DNA of 64,000 nt from Sanguibacter inulinus (GTDB lineage: Bacteria > Actinomycetota > Actinomycetes > Actinomycetales > Cellulomonadaceae). This document shows, in pieces, positions 26,572-35,218 of the stretch; positions within the stretch are counted from its first letter, which is position 1, and each line of letters opens with the position of its first letter. The DNA is taken from contig NZ_JACBYE010000015.1 of assembly GCF_013415325.1 (NCBI RefSeq), positions 1 through 64,000 of the forward strand, written 5' to 3'. The notes beneath the pieces were generated by a model. It was given only the letters and a program-made list of their open reading frames with translations. It was not told where the DNA came from and did not search any database. The position numbers were made by a program, and so were the translations under genes.

Positions 26572-27072
26572 TCAGGCCGCCGGGTCGTCGGCGACCAGGG
26601 ACGAGAGCCCCTCCCGCTCGGCGGCGGCATCGACCTCTGGGTCGCGGGCCGCGACCCGCGCGACCAGCTGGACGAGCGCCTCGTGGACCGTCGTCCTGAG
26701 GAAGGCGACCGGGTCTGGTGCGTGGTTGGCGTCGTCTCGGGTCACGTGCACCTGTGCCGTCGCGGTGCGCCGCGCGAGGGAGACCCGCGGTGACCGCAGA
26801 CCTGAGGGCCCGGAGCCCGGCGTGACGTCACCTCCGATCATCAGGACGAGGTCGAGGTCGTAGGAGAACGGCTCGTCTCGCAGGACCCGCCGGATCCGGG
26901 CGACCTCTTCGATGATCCCGTCCTGAGGAGTGGGGCCGCCGTAGACGGTGCGGAGGATGACCCGGCCTGCGCGGTCCTCGTCCGCGGCCGACGAGGTGGA
27001 TCCGGCCTCGACGGTCCTCGGCGGGGCGGAGGGGCGTGGCCCCGGGTGCTCGGCGGCTGCGTGATCGTCCAC
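26572..27072 (-). CDS. Hypothetical protein
   Basis: 166 aa, no recognised family. A disordered Pro-rich N-terminal 30 residues precede an alpha/beta region (VILRTVYGGPTPQDGIIEEVARIRRVL, FSYDLDLVLMIGGDV) and a C-terminal helix. The GTG start is supported by a TAGCCT -10 box exactly 6 nt upstream. Confidence 0.6.
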   Translation of the reverse strand: MDDHAAAEHPGPRPSAPPRTVEAGSTSSAADEDRAGRVILRTVYGGPTPQDGIIEEVARIRRVLRDEPFSYDLDLVLMIGGDVTPGSGPSGLRSPRVSLARRTATAQVHVTRDDANHAPDPVAFLRTTVHEALVQLVARVAARDPEVDAAAEREGLSSLVADDPAA

Positions 27073-27078
27073 CGGGTC

Positions 27079-27084
27079 AGGCTA
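27079..27084 (-). promoter_or_regulatory. -10 box TAGCCT, leaderless geometry
   Basis: TAGCCT on the minus strand ends 6 nt before the GTG at 27072. Confidence 0.5.
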
Positions 27085-27230
27085 GCGTCGACGGTGACCA
27101 CGCATCCAGGCTCTGCTCCGCGGAGAGCCCGTCGTCGCGTCGAAAGCTGCTCGGCGAGACCAGTCGACACCGTCGTGCACAGAACTCATGAGACGCTCTC
27201 ACGAAGCAGACTCGAGCGAGGGATCGTGCG

Positions 27231-27800
27231 ATGACAACTCACATGACACGAAGACTGGGTGCTGCTGTGCTCATCTCGGCTCTGCTCCCCGCGGGTTGCC
27301 TGGCCCGGACCCCGGAGTCGCCTGCCGGAGCGGCGCCGACTCCGCCGTCGCTCGTCCTGACGAGTCCGGAGCCGACACCGAGCTCCACGACGGACTCGAC
27401 ACTGGCCGCGTCAGACCTCTCCTGGCACCTGCTCGGACGGCCCGAGCTCTCGTCCGTCGCGACCGACCGGGCCGGGACCGGGCTCGTCCTCTACTGGTAC
27501 GGCCCGGAACCTGCTTCGGAGCTCTCGGCGTTGGCGGCGACCTATCCCGAGGTGGTTGTCGAGGTGCACGGCACCGACTACCTCCCTCGCGACCTGCAGG
27601 ACCTTGCGAGCGATCTGCTCATCACCGAGGAGGCGTCAGGCGTCGGAGCGGTCTCAGTCCGTCCCGACGGCTCAGGGCTGGACGCCTTCGTGCACGGCAG
27701 CCCGTCCCACCAGTCGCTGGCCGCCATGGAGATCCGTCTCTCAGAGTCGACTGGTGTGCCTGTCACTGTTGAGTCTGGCGCTCCAGTCCCAGCGATGTAG
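27231..27800 (+). CDS. Putative lipoprotein
   Basis: 189 aa. Type II signal peptide: basic RR, hydrophobic core LGAAVLISALLPAG, and lipobox LPAGC with Cys about residue 23. A Pro/Ser/Thr-rich linker (about 28-60) leads to a small alpha/beta domain (SWHLLGRPELSSVATDRAGTG, VVVEVHGTDYLPRDLQDL) of unknown function. It would be anchored to the outer face of the membrane. The 3' end overlaps the convergent quinone-reductase gene by 38 bp. Confidence 0.75.
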   Translation: MTTHMTRRLGAAVLISALLPAGCLARTPESPAGAAPTPPSLVLTSPEPTPSSTTDSTLAASDLSWHLLGRPELSSVATDRAGTGLVLYWYGPEPASELSALAATYPEVVVEVHGTDYLPRDLQDLASDLLITEEASGVGAVSVRPDGSGLDAFVHGSPSHQSLAAMEIRLSESTGVPVTVESGAPVPAM

Positions 27801-28605
27801 CGACTGCTCGTGGACGGTCTGCCCGGTGGATGCCGAGGTCGGTGCGGCCCGACGCGAGGTCGTCGCGCAGGGCACGTGTCCCCTGGTAGTCGCCGTCCCG
27901 CAGTCGGCGGTACGGCCTGACGGTCTCGGTGCTCAGCGAGGCGATCCTGCTGCGGAGCCGTTCGGTCTCGCGCTCGACGGCCGCTCTGTCGAGGGAGTCA
28001 GCGTCAGTGATCACGTGCAGGTCGAGAGTCTCGATGCCGGTGTACCAGAGCGTGCCGTGGGTCAGCGGGAACAGCAGCGAGTCGATGTCGCCGCTGATGC
28101 CGCGCGGCCCGATGGTGCGCTCGTCCTCCCCCGCCGTGACGACCACGAGCGCCCTGCGTCCGGCGAGGCCACCGTCGCCATAACGGCGCGGGACGTCGAG
28201 CTCCGGGTCCATGTCGCCGTAGGCGAAGCCCGCTGTCAAGACACGATCGAACCAGCCCTTGAGGATTGCCGGCGGGCCGTACCACCAGAGCGGGAACTGG
28301 ATGACGAGCAGCTCGGCTGCGGCGAGCTTGGCCTGCTCGGCGCGGACGTCGTCAGGGAGCTGGCCAGCGGCGAAGGTCTCACCGACCTGCTCCGCGATGT
28401 TGCCCGGCGTGCCGGCGAGGTCGCCGAGGTCGCGCTCGCTCAGCACAGGGTCGAAACCCTCGGCGTAGAGGTCGGAGGTCAGGACTTCGTGGGTGGCGGA
28501 GAGGGCCCCTGCCCCGGCACGGAACAGGTGGTTGCCGAGGGACTGCTGGCGGGGGTGGGCGTGGACCCAGAGGGCTGTGCCTGGGGTCGGCGGGTTCTCG
28601 ATCAT
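27763..28605 (-). CDS. NAD(P)H dehydrogenase (quinone), flavodoxin-like
   Basis: 280-aa NQO1/MdaB-type flavoprotein. The N-terminal strand and HPRQQSLGNHLF loop bind FMN/FAD phosphate; the family hallmark LLVIQFPLWWYGPPAILKGW is at about 105-125, followed by FDRVLTAGFAYG. It reduces quinones by two electrons, usually in detoxification. AGGAG precedes the ATG at 28605. A TetR regulator gene lies 147 bp upstream on the same strand and may control it. The C-terminal extension beyond about residue 235 is longer than in MdaB. Confidence 0.9.
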   Translation of the reverse strand: MIENPPTPGTALWVHAHPRQQSLGNHLFRAGAGALSATHEVLTSDLYAEGFDPVLSERDLGDLAGTPGNIAEQVGETFAAGQLPDDVRAEQAKLAAAELLVIQFPLWWYGPPAILKGWFDRVLTAGFAYGDMDPELDVPRRYGDGGLAGRRALVVVTAGEDERTIGPRGISGDIDSLLFPLTHGTLWYTGIETLDLHVITDADSLDRAAVERETERLRSRIASLSTETVRPYRRLRDGDYQGTRALRDDLASGRTDLGIHRADRPRAVATSLGLERQTQQ

Positions 28606-28752
28606 GGGGGTCTCCTGGGGTGCGACGGGGCGGTCGGTGGTCTCGGGGGCTGCGGTGGTAGGGCCGTGGGCGGAGCTTCTGGGCACGGCGGAGCTGAGCG
28701 GACCGCGGTACTGCCGGGCGGTCGCGCTCTCCGGTGACGCGTTCGACGGGTC

Positions 28753-29391
28753 TCAGGCCGTAGGCATGGCCCCGATGGAGGTCTCGCCAGCAGCGACGGA
28801 GCCGTCCGCGGCCGCCAGCGCCGTGACCACCTTGGTCAGAGCGGCGCGGGCTCGGTCGGCGCTGATCCGGCCTGTGATGGCGGCGCGGCCCAGCGCGTCG
28901 CCCGCGCCGACGATCCCCACGAGCCCTGCGCCGTCGAGGGTGCGTGAGTACGGCGTCAGGGCGTCGCGACACATGCCGAGGTACTCGTCCTGGGCCTCCT
29001 GGCGCAGGGCGTCGAGGGTGGGCGACCCGGCGAGGGCCGACACGACGTCGGCGAGCTCTCGACCCTCGGCGATGCAGCAGTCGACGTAGGCGCTCGCGAC
29101 GACCGAGGCCACCGCAGGCAGTGCAGGTTCAGCACCGTCGAGGGCGGCGGCGAGCGTGTCACGCTGACGTGCCTCGAAGGCTCGGTACAGCTCGGCGAGG
29201 ACCCCGGACCTGCCGCCGAAGTGGTCGTAGACCAGCGGCTTGGTCACCCCGGCCCGGTCGGCGAGCCGCGCGAGCGTGAGCTCGTCGGTGCCGTCGTCGC
29301 GGATGAGGTCGCGGGCGACGTCGAGCAGCTGGGCGTGGCGCTCGTCGCGGGACAGGCGCTTGCGAGGAGGCACTACGGGGTCAGCGGTCAC
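28753..29391 (-). CDS. TetR-family transcriptional regulator
   Basis: 212 aa. HTH in residues about 15-60 (ERHAQLLDVARDLIRDDG, VTKPLVYDHFGG). I chose the GTG at 29391 because AGGAGG lies at ideal spacing; an upstream TTG is unlikely. Two palindromic operators at 29449-29477 cover its promoter, indicating autoregulation, and the quinone reductase gene follows on the same strand. The inducer is likely a quinone or electrophile (inference). Confidence 0.88.
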   Translation of the reverse strand: MTADPVVPPRKRLSRDERHAQLLDVARDLIRDDGTDELTLARLADRAGVTKPLVYDHFGGRSGVLAELYRAFEARQRDTLAAALDGAEPALPAVASVVASAYVDCCIAEGRELADVVSALAGSPTLDALRQEAQDEYLGMCRDALTPYSRTLDGAGLVGIVGAGDALGRAAITGRISADRARAALTKVVTALAAADGSVAAGETSIGAMPTA

Positions 29392-29448
29392 GATGGTCCT
29401 CCTGATGGTTGGCAAGTCTCAGGCGGCCGATCTCCCCGGCCACCTCTA

Positions 29449-29477
29449 CTTACAGACCGTAACTTACGATGAGTAAG
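29449..29477. promoter_or_regulatory. Tandem TetR operators CTTAC-N5-GTAAS
   Basis: CTTAC-AGACC-GTAAC (29449-29463) and CTTAC-GATGA-GTAAG (29463-29477) share one base and are spaced 14 bp apart. They cover a possible -10 (TACGGT, minus strand 29456-29461) of the TetR gene. Confidence 0.75.
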
Positions 29478-29530
29478 AAGTCCACGTGATCCTTCGTGCG
29501 TCTCGTCTCGTCTCGTCGCGTCGCGGCTCG

Positions 29531-29621
29531 CCTCACGCCTCACGCCTCACGCCTCACGCCTCACGCCTCACGCCTCACGCCTCACGCCTCACGCCTCACG
29601 CCTCACGCCTCACGCCTCACG
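29531..29621. repeat. 13-copy CCTCACG heptamer tandem repeat
   Basis: Thirteen perfect copies of the 7-bp unit. The right end runs into the last codons of the response-regulator gene: its stop codon and final Arg-Glu-Ala are supplied by the repeat. Short TCTCG/TCGCG runs precede it. Perfect identity suggests recent slippage. Confidence 0.95.
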
Positions 29622-30272
29622 AGCATGGACGGCGACGAGTGCCGCCTCCACGCGGTTGCGTGCTCCCGTCGTCCGCAGGATCGACGTCATGTGCGTCTTC
29701 ACGGTCCCCGGCGCGAGGAACAGCTCCGCGGCGATCTCCGGGTTGGAGCGTCCGAGACCGACGAGCCTGAGGATCTCCTGCTCCCGCGGGGTCAACGCCG
29801 CGAAGCGCCGACGGGCGTCCCACACCCGGATGGCATCCGTCCCGAGAGGTCGGCCGAGCATGCGGCGGGCGATCGTCGGGGAGAAGAACGCACCACCTGT
29901 CGCGACGGCATGCACGGCGAGGACCAGCTCGCGCGGGTCGCCGGACTTGAGGACGAAGCCGTCGGCGTCGAGCGCGAGCGCCTCGGCCACGTAGTCGTCC
30001 TCCCCGAAGGTCGTGACCAGCACGCAGGGCAACGAGGATCCGTCGGCGCGCAGCGCCCGGAGCACGTCGAGGCCCGACAGCACGGGCATCCGGATGTCGA
30101 GGACGAGTGCGTCGAGCGGCGTCGACCGGGCGAGGGCGAGTGCCGCCTGACCGTCACCGGCCTCACCCACCACCTCGATGTCGGCGTCGCTCGTGAGGAT
30201 CGCCGCGATGCCCACCCTGACCATCGGCTCGTCGTCCGCGACCAGGACGCGCAACCGCCGTGCCGCGCTCAT
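29610..30272 (-). CDS. NarL/FixJ-family response regulator
   Basis: 220 aa. The receiver domain (about 8-120) has the acidic pair DD at 13-14, phospho-acceptor Asp 59 in LVLDIRMPVLSG, and the T/K switch residues. The C-terminal LuxR HTH is LTPREQEILRLVGLGRSNPE. It is the partner of the overlapping upstream kinase gene (4-bp ATGA overlap). Its 3' end lies in a heptamer tandem repeat, which sets the last residues HAREA and the stop. Confidence 0.93.
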   Translation of the reverse strand: MSAARRLRVLVADDEPMVRVGIAAILTSDADIEVVGEAGDGQAALALARSTPLDALVLDIRMPVLSGLDVLRALRADGSSLPCVLVTTFGEDDYVAEALALDADGFVLKSGDPRELVLAVHAVATGGAFFSPTIARRMLGRPLGTDAIRVWDARRRFAALTPREQEILRLVGLGRSNPEIAAELFLAPGTVKTHMTSILRTTGARNRVEAALVAVHAREA

Positions 30273-31486
30273 CCGAGCCCCCTCGCGGTCAGCTCGACGG
30301 CTGCGAGCGCCAGGACGATGACGGCGGCCGCACCGACGAGCACCATGACGCCACGACGGTGTGCTGCAGACGCTAGGTCGAAGACCGAGGTGGTGCCTTC
30401 TTCGGCAGGTGGGGTCGTCGGTGACTCTGCGCTGCTCACTCGCGGGACACGAGCCGACAGGACGAAGGCATCGGCACAGTCGTCCCAGCTGACCATTCCA
30501 CCGTGCCGCGCAGCCTCGCGGGCGAGCGCGCCGAGCCCGGTCCCGGACCCGGCGCCCTTCCCCGCGCCGGGACCCGTGCCCGACGGTCCACCGTCCTGAC
30601 GCGATCTCGGGTTGGAGACCGTGAGCAGCAGGTCCCCAGCTTCTGTCTCGACGACCACACGGACCGGTTGCCCTGGCGCGTGCTTGGCCGCGTTGGTCAG
30701 CGCCTCCTGCAGCACCCGCGCACCGAGCACCCCACCGAGTCCGCTGCCCTGCCCCGCCACGAGGTCAGCCCCCTTGAGCGTCACGGTCATCCCCGAGCGG
30801 CGCGCACCGTCGAGCAGGACGCCGACAGCCGCCCCCGGCGCCGGGCGTCCAGTCCCCGTCCGCAAGGTCGCGACCGAGACACCGAGCCTCTCGACCGCGG
30901 TGCCCACCTGCTCCCGAGCGGTCCTGACCTGCGCCACGACGTCGGGTCCAAGGTCACGGCGGACCTCGAGCGCCCCGAGGTTGAGCGCGACAAGACTCAG
31001 CGCGTGCCCGAGATCGTCGTGCAGCCCCTCCGCGAGCGCCATCCGCCCGTCCTGCCGTTCCCTCTCCGCATCGATGTGTCTCTGTCGCTCGTGCTCGGCT
31101 GCCATGAGCCGAGCGCTGCGTCGGATCTGTGCCTGCTGCGTCCATGCAACGGCGACCAACCACGGCACTCCTGCACGGACGAGGGCAAAGGGGAGCTCGG
31201 CGAGCGGGAGCACGACGGGACCACCCAAGGCGTCGAGGACGACAGCGGATGCCTGGAAGACGGCCATCGCTCCCAGCGTCAGGGCACCACGCCGGATGCC
31301 CCCAGCCCTGGTACCGACGACCAGCGCGACGACGAGGACCGCGAGCGCGACGCCGATCCCCGGCCTGGGCACGAGGGCGAGCAGCGCCAGGCCTACGGCG
31401 AGCGTGGCATCACGGAGAAGCACTCGGGTGCCCGGCTGTGCGCGAGACGGATCGGCCTGCGTGCGGGTCCGGAGCTCATGGTTCAC
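30269..31486 (-). CDS. Sensor histidine kinase (HisKA_3, NarL-type partner) with C-terminal membrane helix
   Basis: 405 aa. Three to four hydrophobic helices in the N-terminal 120 residues; dimerisation/phosphoacceptor helix with ALAEGLHDDLGHALS (His about 156); HATPase with N-box EALTNAAKHAPG and G-box GSGTGLGALAREA. After a disordered Ser/Thr/Glu linker, the protein ends in a further membrane helix (MVLVGAAAVIVLALAAVEL), unusual for this class. The GTG at 31486 is chosen because AGGA lies 8 nt upstream; a GTG at 31519 is possible. Confidence 0.9.
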   Translation of the reverse strand: MNHELRTRTQADPSRAQPGTRVLLRDATLAVGLALLALVPRPGIGVALAVLVVALVVGTRAGGIRRGALTLGAMAVFQASAVVLDALGGPVVLPLAELPFALVRAGVPWLVAVAWTQQAQIRRSARLMAAEHERQRHIDAERERQDGRMALAEGLHDDLGHALSLVALNLGALEVRRDLGPDVVAQVRTAREQVGTAVERLGVSVATLRTGTGRPAPGAAVGVLLDGARRSGMTVTLKGADLVAGQGSGLGGVLGARVLQEALTNAAKHAPGQPVRVVVETEAGDLLLTVSNPRSRQDGGPSGTGPGAGKGAGSGTGLGALAREAARHGGMVSWDDCADAFVLSARVPRVSSAESPTTPPAEEGTTSVFDLASAAHRRGVMVLVGAAAVIVLALAAVELTARGLG

Positions 31487-31626
31487 CCGTCCATCCTGGA
31501 CGCGGAGCCAGCGGTGCACATCAGACCGTGGTCAGAGATCCGCTGCGGTATCTCCACCCCTGGTCAGAGGTGCCGAGGCCCACGGGCAGAGGTGCTCGAT
31601 GCACGCGCCAGACGAGCCTGGACCGC

Positions 31627-32295
31627 ATGACTTCGACCCCAGCCTCCGCTCCCCCAGCCCGCCCTTCAGCCGCTCACCGCACGCCCGCCGTCATGACCTG
31701 GATCGGCGGGGTCCTCGCCGTCCTCGCCCTGGCGAGCGTCCCGTTCCGCGACCCGCTGTTCCGCGGGCTGGCAGGCGCAGCCGAGGGCAGCCCGCTCGAA
31801 CCAGCCGTGATGCTCACGGCGAAGTACGGGCTGCTCGTCCTGGTCGCCCTCGTCGGCGTCGTCGGACTGCGGGCGCTCGTCCAGGACCGCCCGGCACTCT
31901 GGACCCTCGTCACCGCAGGCATCGGCGTCGTCACCGCCTACGCGCTCAGCGAGGGCATCAAGCTGCTCGTCGAGGAGGACCGACCGTGCAGCGTGCACGA
32001 CCTCGCCACGGTCCTCGCCTGCCCAGGCCAGGGCGACTGGTCGTGGCCGTCGAACCACGCCACGCTGGCTGGCGCAGCGGCGACCGCAGTGGTGCTGACT
32101 GTCCCGCGGCTGCTCGTCGTCGCTGGACCTGTCGCGCTCCTCGTCGCCTCAGCCCGGGTCGCCGCTGGCGTGCACTACGCCCACGACGTGCTCGCCGGGC
32201 TCGCGCTCGGGTCTCTCGTGGTGGTTCTCGCGGTCGTCCTGGGACGGGGTGTCCGAGGCCGGCTAGCGCGGTCGACAACGACGGACCCGCACTAG
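31627..32295 (+). CDS. PAP2-superfamily phosphatase
   Basis: 222 aa, about five membrane helices. All three acid-phosphatase motifs are present: KLLVEEDRP (K-x6-RP), WPSNHA (PSxH) and SARVAAGVHYAHD (SR-x6-H-x3-D variant). It would dephosphorylate phosphatidic acid, an isoprenyl diphosphate or a CDP-alcohol product at the outer membrane face. It faces the end of a three-gene phospholipid operon, which suggests a shared pathway. No strong Shine-Dalgarno is visible at the chosen ATG. Confidence 0.87.
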   Translation: MTSTPASAPPARPSAAHRTPAVMTWIGGVLAVLALASVPFRDPLFRGLAGAAEGSPLEPAVMLTAKYGLLVLVALVGVVGLRALVQDRPALWTLVTAGIGVVTAYALSEGIKLLVEEDRPCSVHDLATVLACPGQGDWSWPSNHATLAGAAATAVVLTVPRLLVVAGPVALLVASARVAAGVHYAHDVLAGLALGSLVVVLAVVLGRGVRGRLARSTTTDPH

Positions 32296-32328
32296 CAACC
32301 ACGCACGAGCGCCGCGCTCAACCCGAGG

Positions 32329-33534
32329 TCACCTCCACCGCCGGATCACGAGCGACAACCCCGCCGCATACCCGACCCCCGACGTCCCGAGGTAGGTCCT
32401 GTACGCCCGACGCAGCAACGGCTGCGCCTTGTAGGACACCCCGGCCACGACAGCCCCGAGCGCCAGTGCCCTAGCCCCTCGCGCTCCGAGGGCGTGCGCG
32501 GCGAGCGGTCCGAGCGGGATCCGCCGACGCCCGGCCTCGGCGGCATACACCTTGACCGGAATCCCGTTGAGCGCCTGCCGCCAGATCCCCGCAGCGCCGG
32601 CGGCCATGTGCTCGGCGGCCGTCGTCCGCATGCCCTCGGTCGTGAGCGGCGCCGGGGGTGTGCGGCCGTCACGGGCGCAGACCGCCGTGAAGACCACACC
32701 AGCCACGGAACCCACTGCCAGCCACCCGGCGGCGGGGAGCACCTTGCGCGGGTGCGCGGCGGCGAAGACCGCGAGGAACATCTCGGCCGTCACGGGCCAG
32801 CTGATCGCCTCGGCGAAGCCCCACGCGGCGGCGGCCCCCATGCCGGCCTTGGACTCCATGAGCCTGTGCAGCGCCTCCCACGCGGGGTCGTCGGGCGCTG
32901 TCGCGTCTCCGCGGGACAGCAGGTCGGTGATCTGGTCGACCACGGGGCTCATGTCGCCGTCGACGAGGTCTTCGGGCTGGATCGGCTCGCCGAGCCGCAC
33001 CTCGATCGGTCCGGGGTTGAGCTTCCCGCCCTTGGGCAGCAGGCCCCGCGTGCCGACGAGAGCGACGGGGAGCAGCGGGACGTCGAACTCCTTGGCGATC
33101 CGCAGCGCTCCGGACCTGAACTCACCGAGCTCACCGTCGCGGCTGCGTGTGCCCTCAGGGAAGATCAGCAGGCTCGAGCCGGTGCCGAGCACCTTCTGCG
33201 CGTTCTCGACGAGGTCGTCGTAGGCGCCCCCGGAGCGCCGGACGGGGACCGCGCCGATCGCGACGTGCAGCAGCGCACGGCGCCAGAACCCGGTGAACCA
33301 GTAGTCGTCAGCAGCGACGACCACAGGCTTGTAGGGCGAGGGGAAGGCAGCCAGCAGCGCCGGCGTGTCCGCGTGGGAGGAGTGGTTGGCGACGATGACC
33401 ATCGCCTCGTAGGGCGCGCTCCCCCGCACCCTGTACCCGCCGACCGCCGTGAACACCTGACGCCACATCCCACGACGCACAGCCCCGGAGATGCTCCGGC
33501 CGCGCGGGATGCCGACCCGGCGACGCGCGCTCAC
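32329..33534 (-). CDS. PlsC-type acyltransferase with C-terminal membrane-associated extension
   Basis: 401 aa. The acyltransferase domain is at residues about 30-210: [16 protein letters not shown] (H-x4-D), [16 protein letters not shown] and [11 protein letters not shown]. The C-terminal 170 residues add hydrophobic segments ([12 protein letters not shown] to [10 protein letters not shown]) not found in plain PlsC. The GTG start overlaps the stop of the CdsA-like gene (GTGA), so it is the last gene of a coupled operon. It likely acylates the lipid precursor used by the two upstream enzymes. Confidence 0.87.
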   Translation of the reverse strand: MSARRRVGIPRGRSISGAVRRGMWRQVFTAVGGYRVRGSAPYEAMVIVANHSSHADTPALLAAFPSPYKPVVVAADDYWFTGFWRRALLHVAIGAVPVRRSGGAYDDLVENAQKVLGTGSSLLIFPEGTRSRDGELGEFRSGALRIAKEFDVPLLPVALVGTRGLLPKGGKLNPGPIEVRLGEPIQPEDLVDGDMSPVVDQITDLLSRGDATAPDDPAWEALHRLMESKAGMGAAAAWGFAEAISWPVTAEMFLAVFAAAHPRKVLPAAGWLAVGSVAGVVFTAVCARDGRTPPAPLTTEGMRTTAAEHMAAGAAGIWRQALNGIPVKVYAAEAGRRRIPLGPLAAHALGARGARALALGAVVAGVSYKAQPLLRRAYRTYLGTSGVGYAAGLSLVIRRWR

Positions 33535-34454
33535 GCGAGGACCGCCGCGAGCGGCAGGACGAGCAGCAACGAGTCGACCCTGTCGAGGATCCCGCCGAAG
33601 CCCGGGAGCCAGTCCCCGGCGTCTTTGACCCCTGCATGACGCTTGACCATGGATTCCAAGAGGTCTCCTCCTACGCTTCCGACGACGACAGCAACGACGA
33701 GCTCGACCGACAGAGAGCCGAGGAGGGCCAGGACAAGGACAGTACCGACCAGGGCGCCGACCACTCCCCCGACAGTCTTGCTCGGGCTCAGCGGCGACAG
33801 CGGTCGCCGCGCCCAGGCGAAGCGCCGCAACCCGTTGCCCCCGCACCAAGCGGCGACGTCGGCTGCCGCTGCCGCGAAGCAGATGAGGTAGGCGTCGCCC
33901 CACACGAGCACGAGGTTCGACAGGGACCAGCAGATCCAGATCGACCCGAAGGCCGTCATCGCGCCGCGCCGCACACCGTCGGTGGTGTCCGCGCTCAGCA
34001 GCGCTGGGGCTGCGCAGAGCAGGGCGATGAGCGGGACGAGGGCGAGCAGGCTCGGGTCCAGCCACGCGGAGACCGGGTAACCGACCGCGAGCGCGAACAA
34101 GATCCACGTCTCAGGCTTGGGCAGCGATGCCAGCCTCGCGAACTCGCGGACCGCCTGGATGCCGATCACCGCGGCGAGGGCCGCTGTGGTGCCGGGTCCG
34201 AGCCAGATCGGCACGCCGATGATCGGCAAGATGCAAGCCCACGTGGTCCAGCGGCGGCGCAGCTCGATCTTGCCGGAGAGGAAGACCGGGACGGCCGCGA
34301 CGGCGATGATCACCACCGAGACGAGCAGCAGGAACACCGCTCGTCCCTCGAGGAACAGGTGCCACGGCCCGAGGTGGACGTCGATGGCGAAGGCCGACCT
34401 GTCGAGCCCGAACCACGCGGCGACGGGGTCGGCCCCCGACCCGAAGGGGTTCAC
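33531..34454 (-). CDS. Phosphatidate cytidylyltransferase-like (CdsA family)
   Basis: 307-aa polytopic protein with about seven to eight helices. The CTP-transferase signature is complete at the C-terminal end: SPSKTVGG and then [28 protein letters not shown]; the usual His of PGHGG is Phe. It makes CDP-diacylglycerol or a CDP-activated analogue. The GTG start is chosen for its 4-bp overlap with the upstream gene; the upstream extension of the frame is not coding. It is the middle gene of the operon. A housekeeping cdsA is expected elsewhere, so this is likely a second, specialised copy (inference). Confidence 0.88.
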   Translation of the reverse strand: MNPFGSGADPVAAWFGLDRSAFAIDVHLGPWHLFLEGRAVFLLLVSVVIIAVAAVPVFLSGKIELRRRWTTWACILPIIGVPIWLGPGTTAALAAVIGIQAVREFARLASLPKPETWILFALAVGYPVSAWLDPSLLALVPLIALLCAAPALLSADTTDGVRRGAMTAFGSIWICWSLSNLVLVWGDAYLICFAAAAADVAAWCGGNGLRRFAWARRPLSPLSPSKTVGGVVGALVGTVLVLALLGSLSVELVVAVVVGSVGGDLLESMVKRHAGVKDAGDWLPGFGGILDRVDSLLLVLPLAAVLA

Positions 34455-35092
34455 CGGTGACCTGCCGACGTCGCGGCGGGGTCGCTGGGCGAGGCGCTGA
34501 GCGCCCCGTGGATGCTCCTCAGCCTGGTGCACGCCGTCAGCACGGAACCGGCGATGATGACGATGCTGATCACCGGGATCCACGCGGGCACGGCGGTCGC
34601 GAGGATCACGGCGGCGCAGCGCTCGGTCTTGCCGAAGGGCCCGCCGTTGAGCCGCTGCGCTCCGGCGCCAGCACCGGAGACGGAGACGAAGGTCGGGAGC
34701 GTCGCGCAGATCGTGGCCACGAGCACCCACCCCGTCGCCCAGTCGCTCCCCCAACCGATGTCACCGTTCCGCGTCGCGAGCACGGCCAGCCCGGCGAACA
34801 TGGCGAAGTCTCCGGCCCGGTCGCCGAGCTCGTTGAGCACGAAGCCCCATGGCCGGCTGACACCCTGGGCGCGCGCGACGGCGCCGTCCAGGTTTGCCCC
34901 GGCGAGGCGTCCGGCGAGCAGGACGAAGGCGAGGACCCAGCTGCCGTAGGCGATCGCGACCCCGGCACCGAGGGCGGAGACCACGCCGACCGCCGTGAAC
35001 ACGTCGGGCGAGATGTCCCGGGCGACGGCGAACCGCAGGACGGACGCCAGCCGGTTCGTGTACCAGGGTTTGAGTGCATAGAGTCCGCGCAT
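34451..35092 (-). CDS. CDP-alcohol phosphatidyltransferase
   Basis: 213-aa membrane enzyme with about six helices. The catalytic motif starts [10 protein letters not shown] and continues with [13 protein letters not shown], the DG-x2-AR...G-x5-D-x3-D signature with two extra residues. It transfers a phosphatidyl group from a CDP-lipid to an alcohol. It is the first gene of a three-gene operon; its TACGTT -10 box lies 6 nt before the ATG, so the operon mRNA is probably leaderless. The acceptor alcohol is not predictable. Confidence 0.88.
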   Translation of the reverse strand: MRGLYALKPWYTNRLASVLRFAVARDISPDVFTAVGVVSALGAGVAIAYGSWVLAFVLLAGRLAGANLDGAVARAQGVSRPWGFVLNELGDRAGDFAMFAGLAVLATRNGDIGWGSDWATGWVLVATICATLPTFVSVSGAGAGAQRLNGGPFGKTERCAAVILATAVPAWIPVISIVIIAGSVLTACTRLRSIHGALSASPSDPAATSAGHR

Positions 35093-35098
35093 CCGGTC

Positions 35099-35104
35099 AA
35101 CGTA
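35099..35104 (-). promoter_or_regulatory. -10 box TACGTT, leaderless geometry
   Basis: TACGTT on the minus strand ends 6 nt before the ATG of the CDP-alcohol phosphatidyltransferase operon. Confidence 0.5.
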
Positions 35105-35218
35105 GCGGAAGACGCTCTCACCTGGATGGGGAGATCTATCGCGGGACGGCCGAGACCCGCGTGTTGGGTGCGCCGGGATGCACTCGGAGGGACGCCGGCA
35201 GCATCACCTCCCGACCGG

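Noticed and set aside
29531-29621. CRISPR array
   Set aside because: The unit is 7 bp with no spacers; it is a simple tandem repeat, and no cas genes are present.
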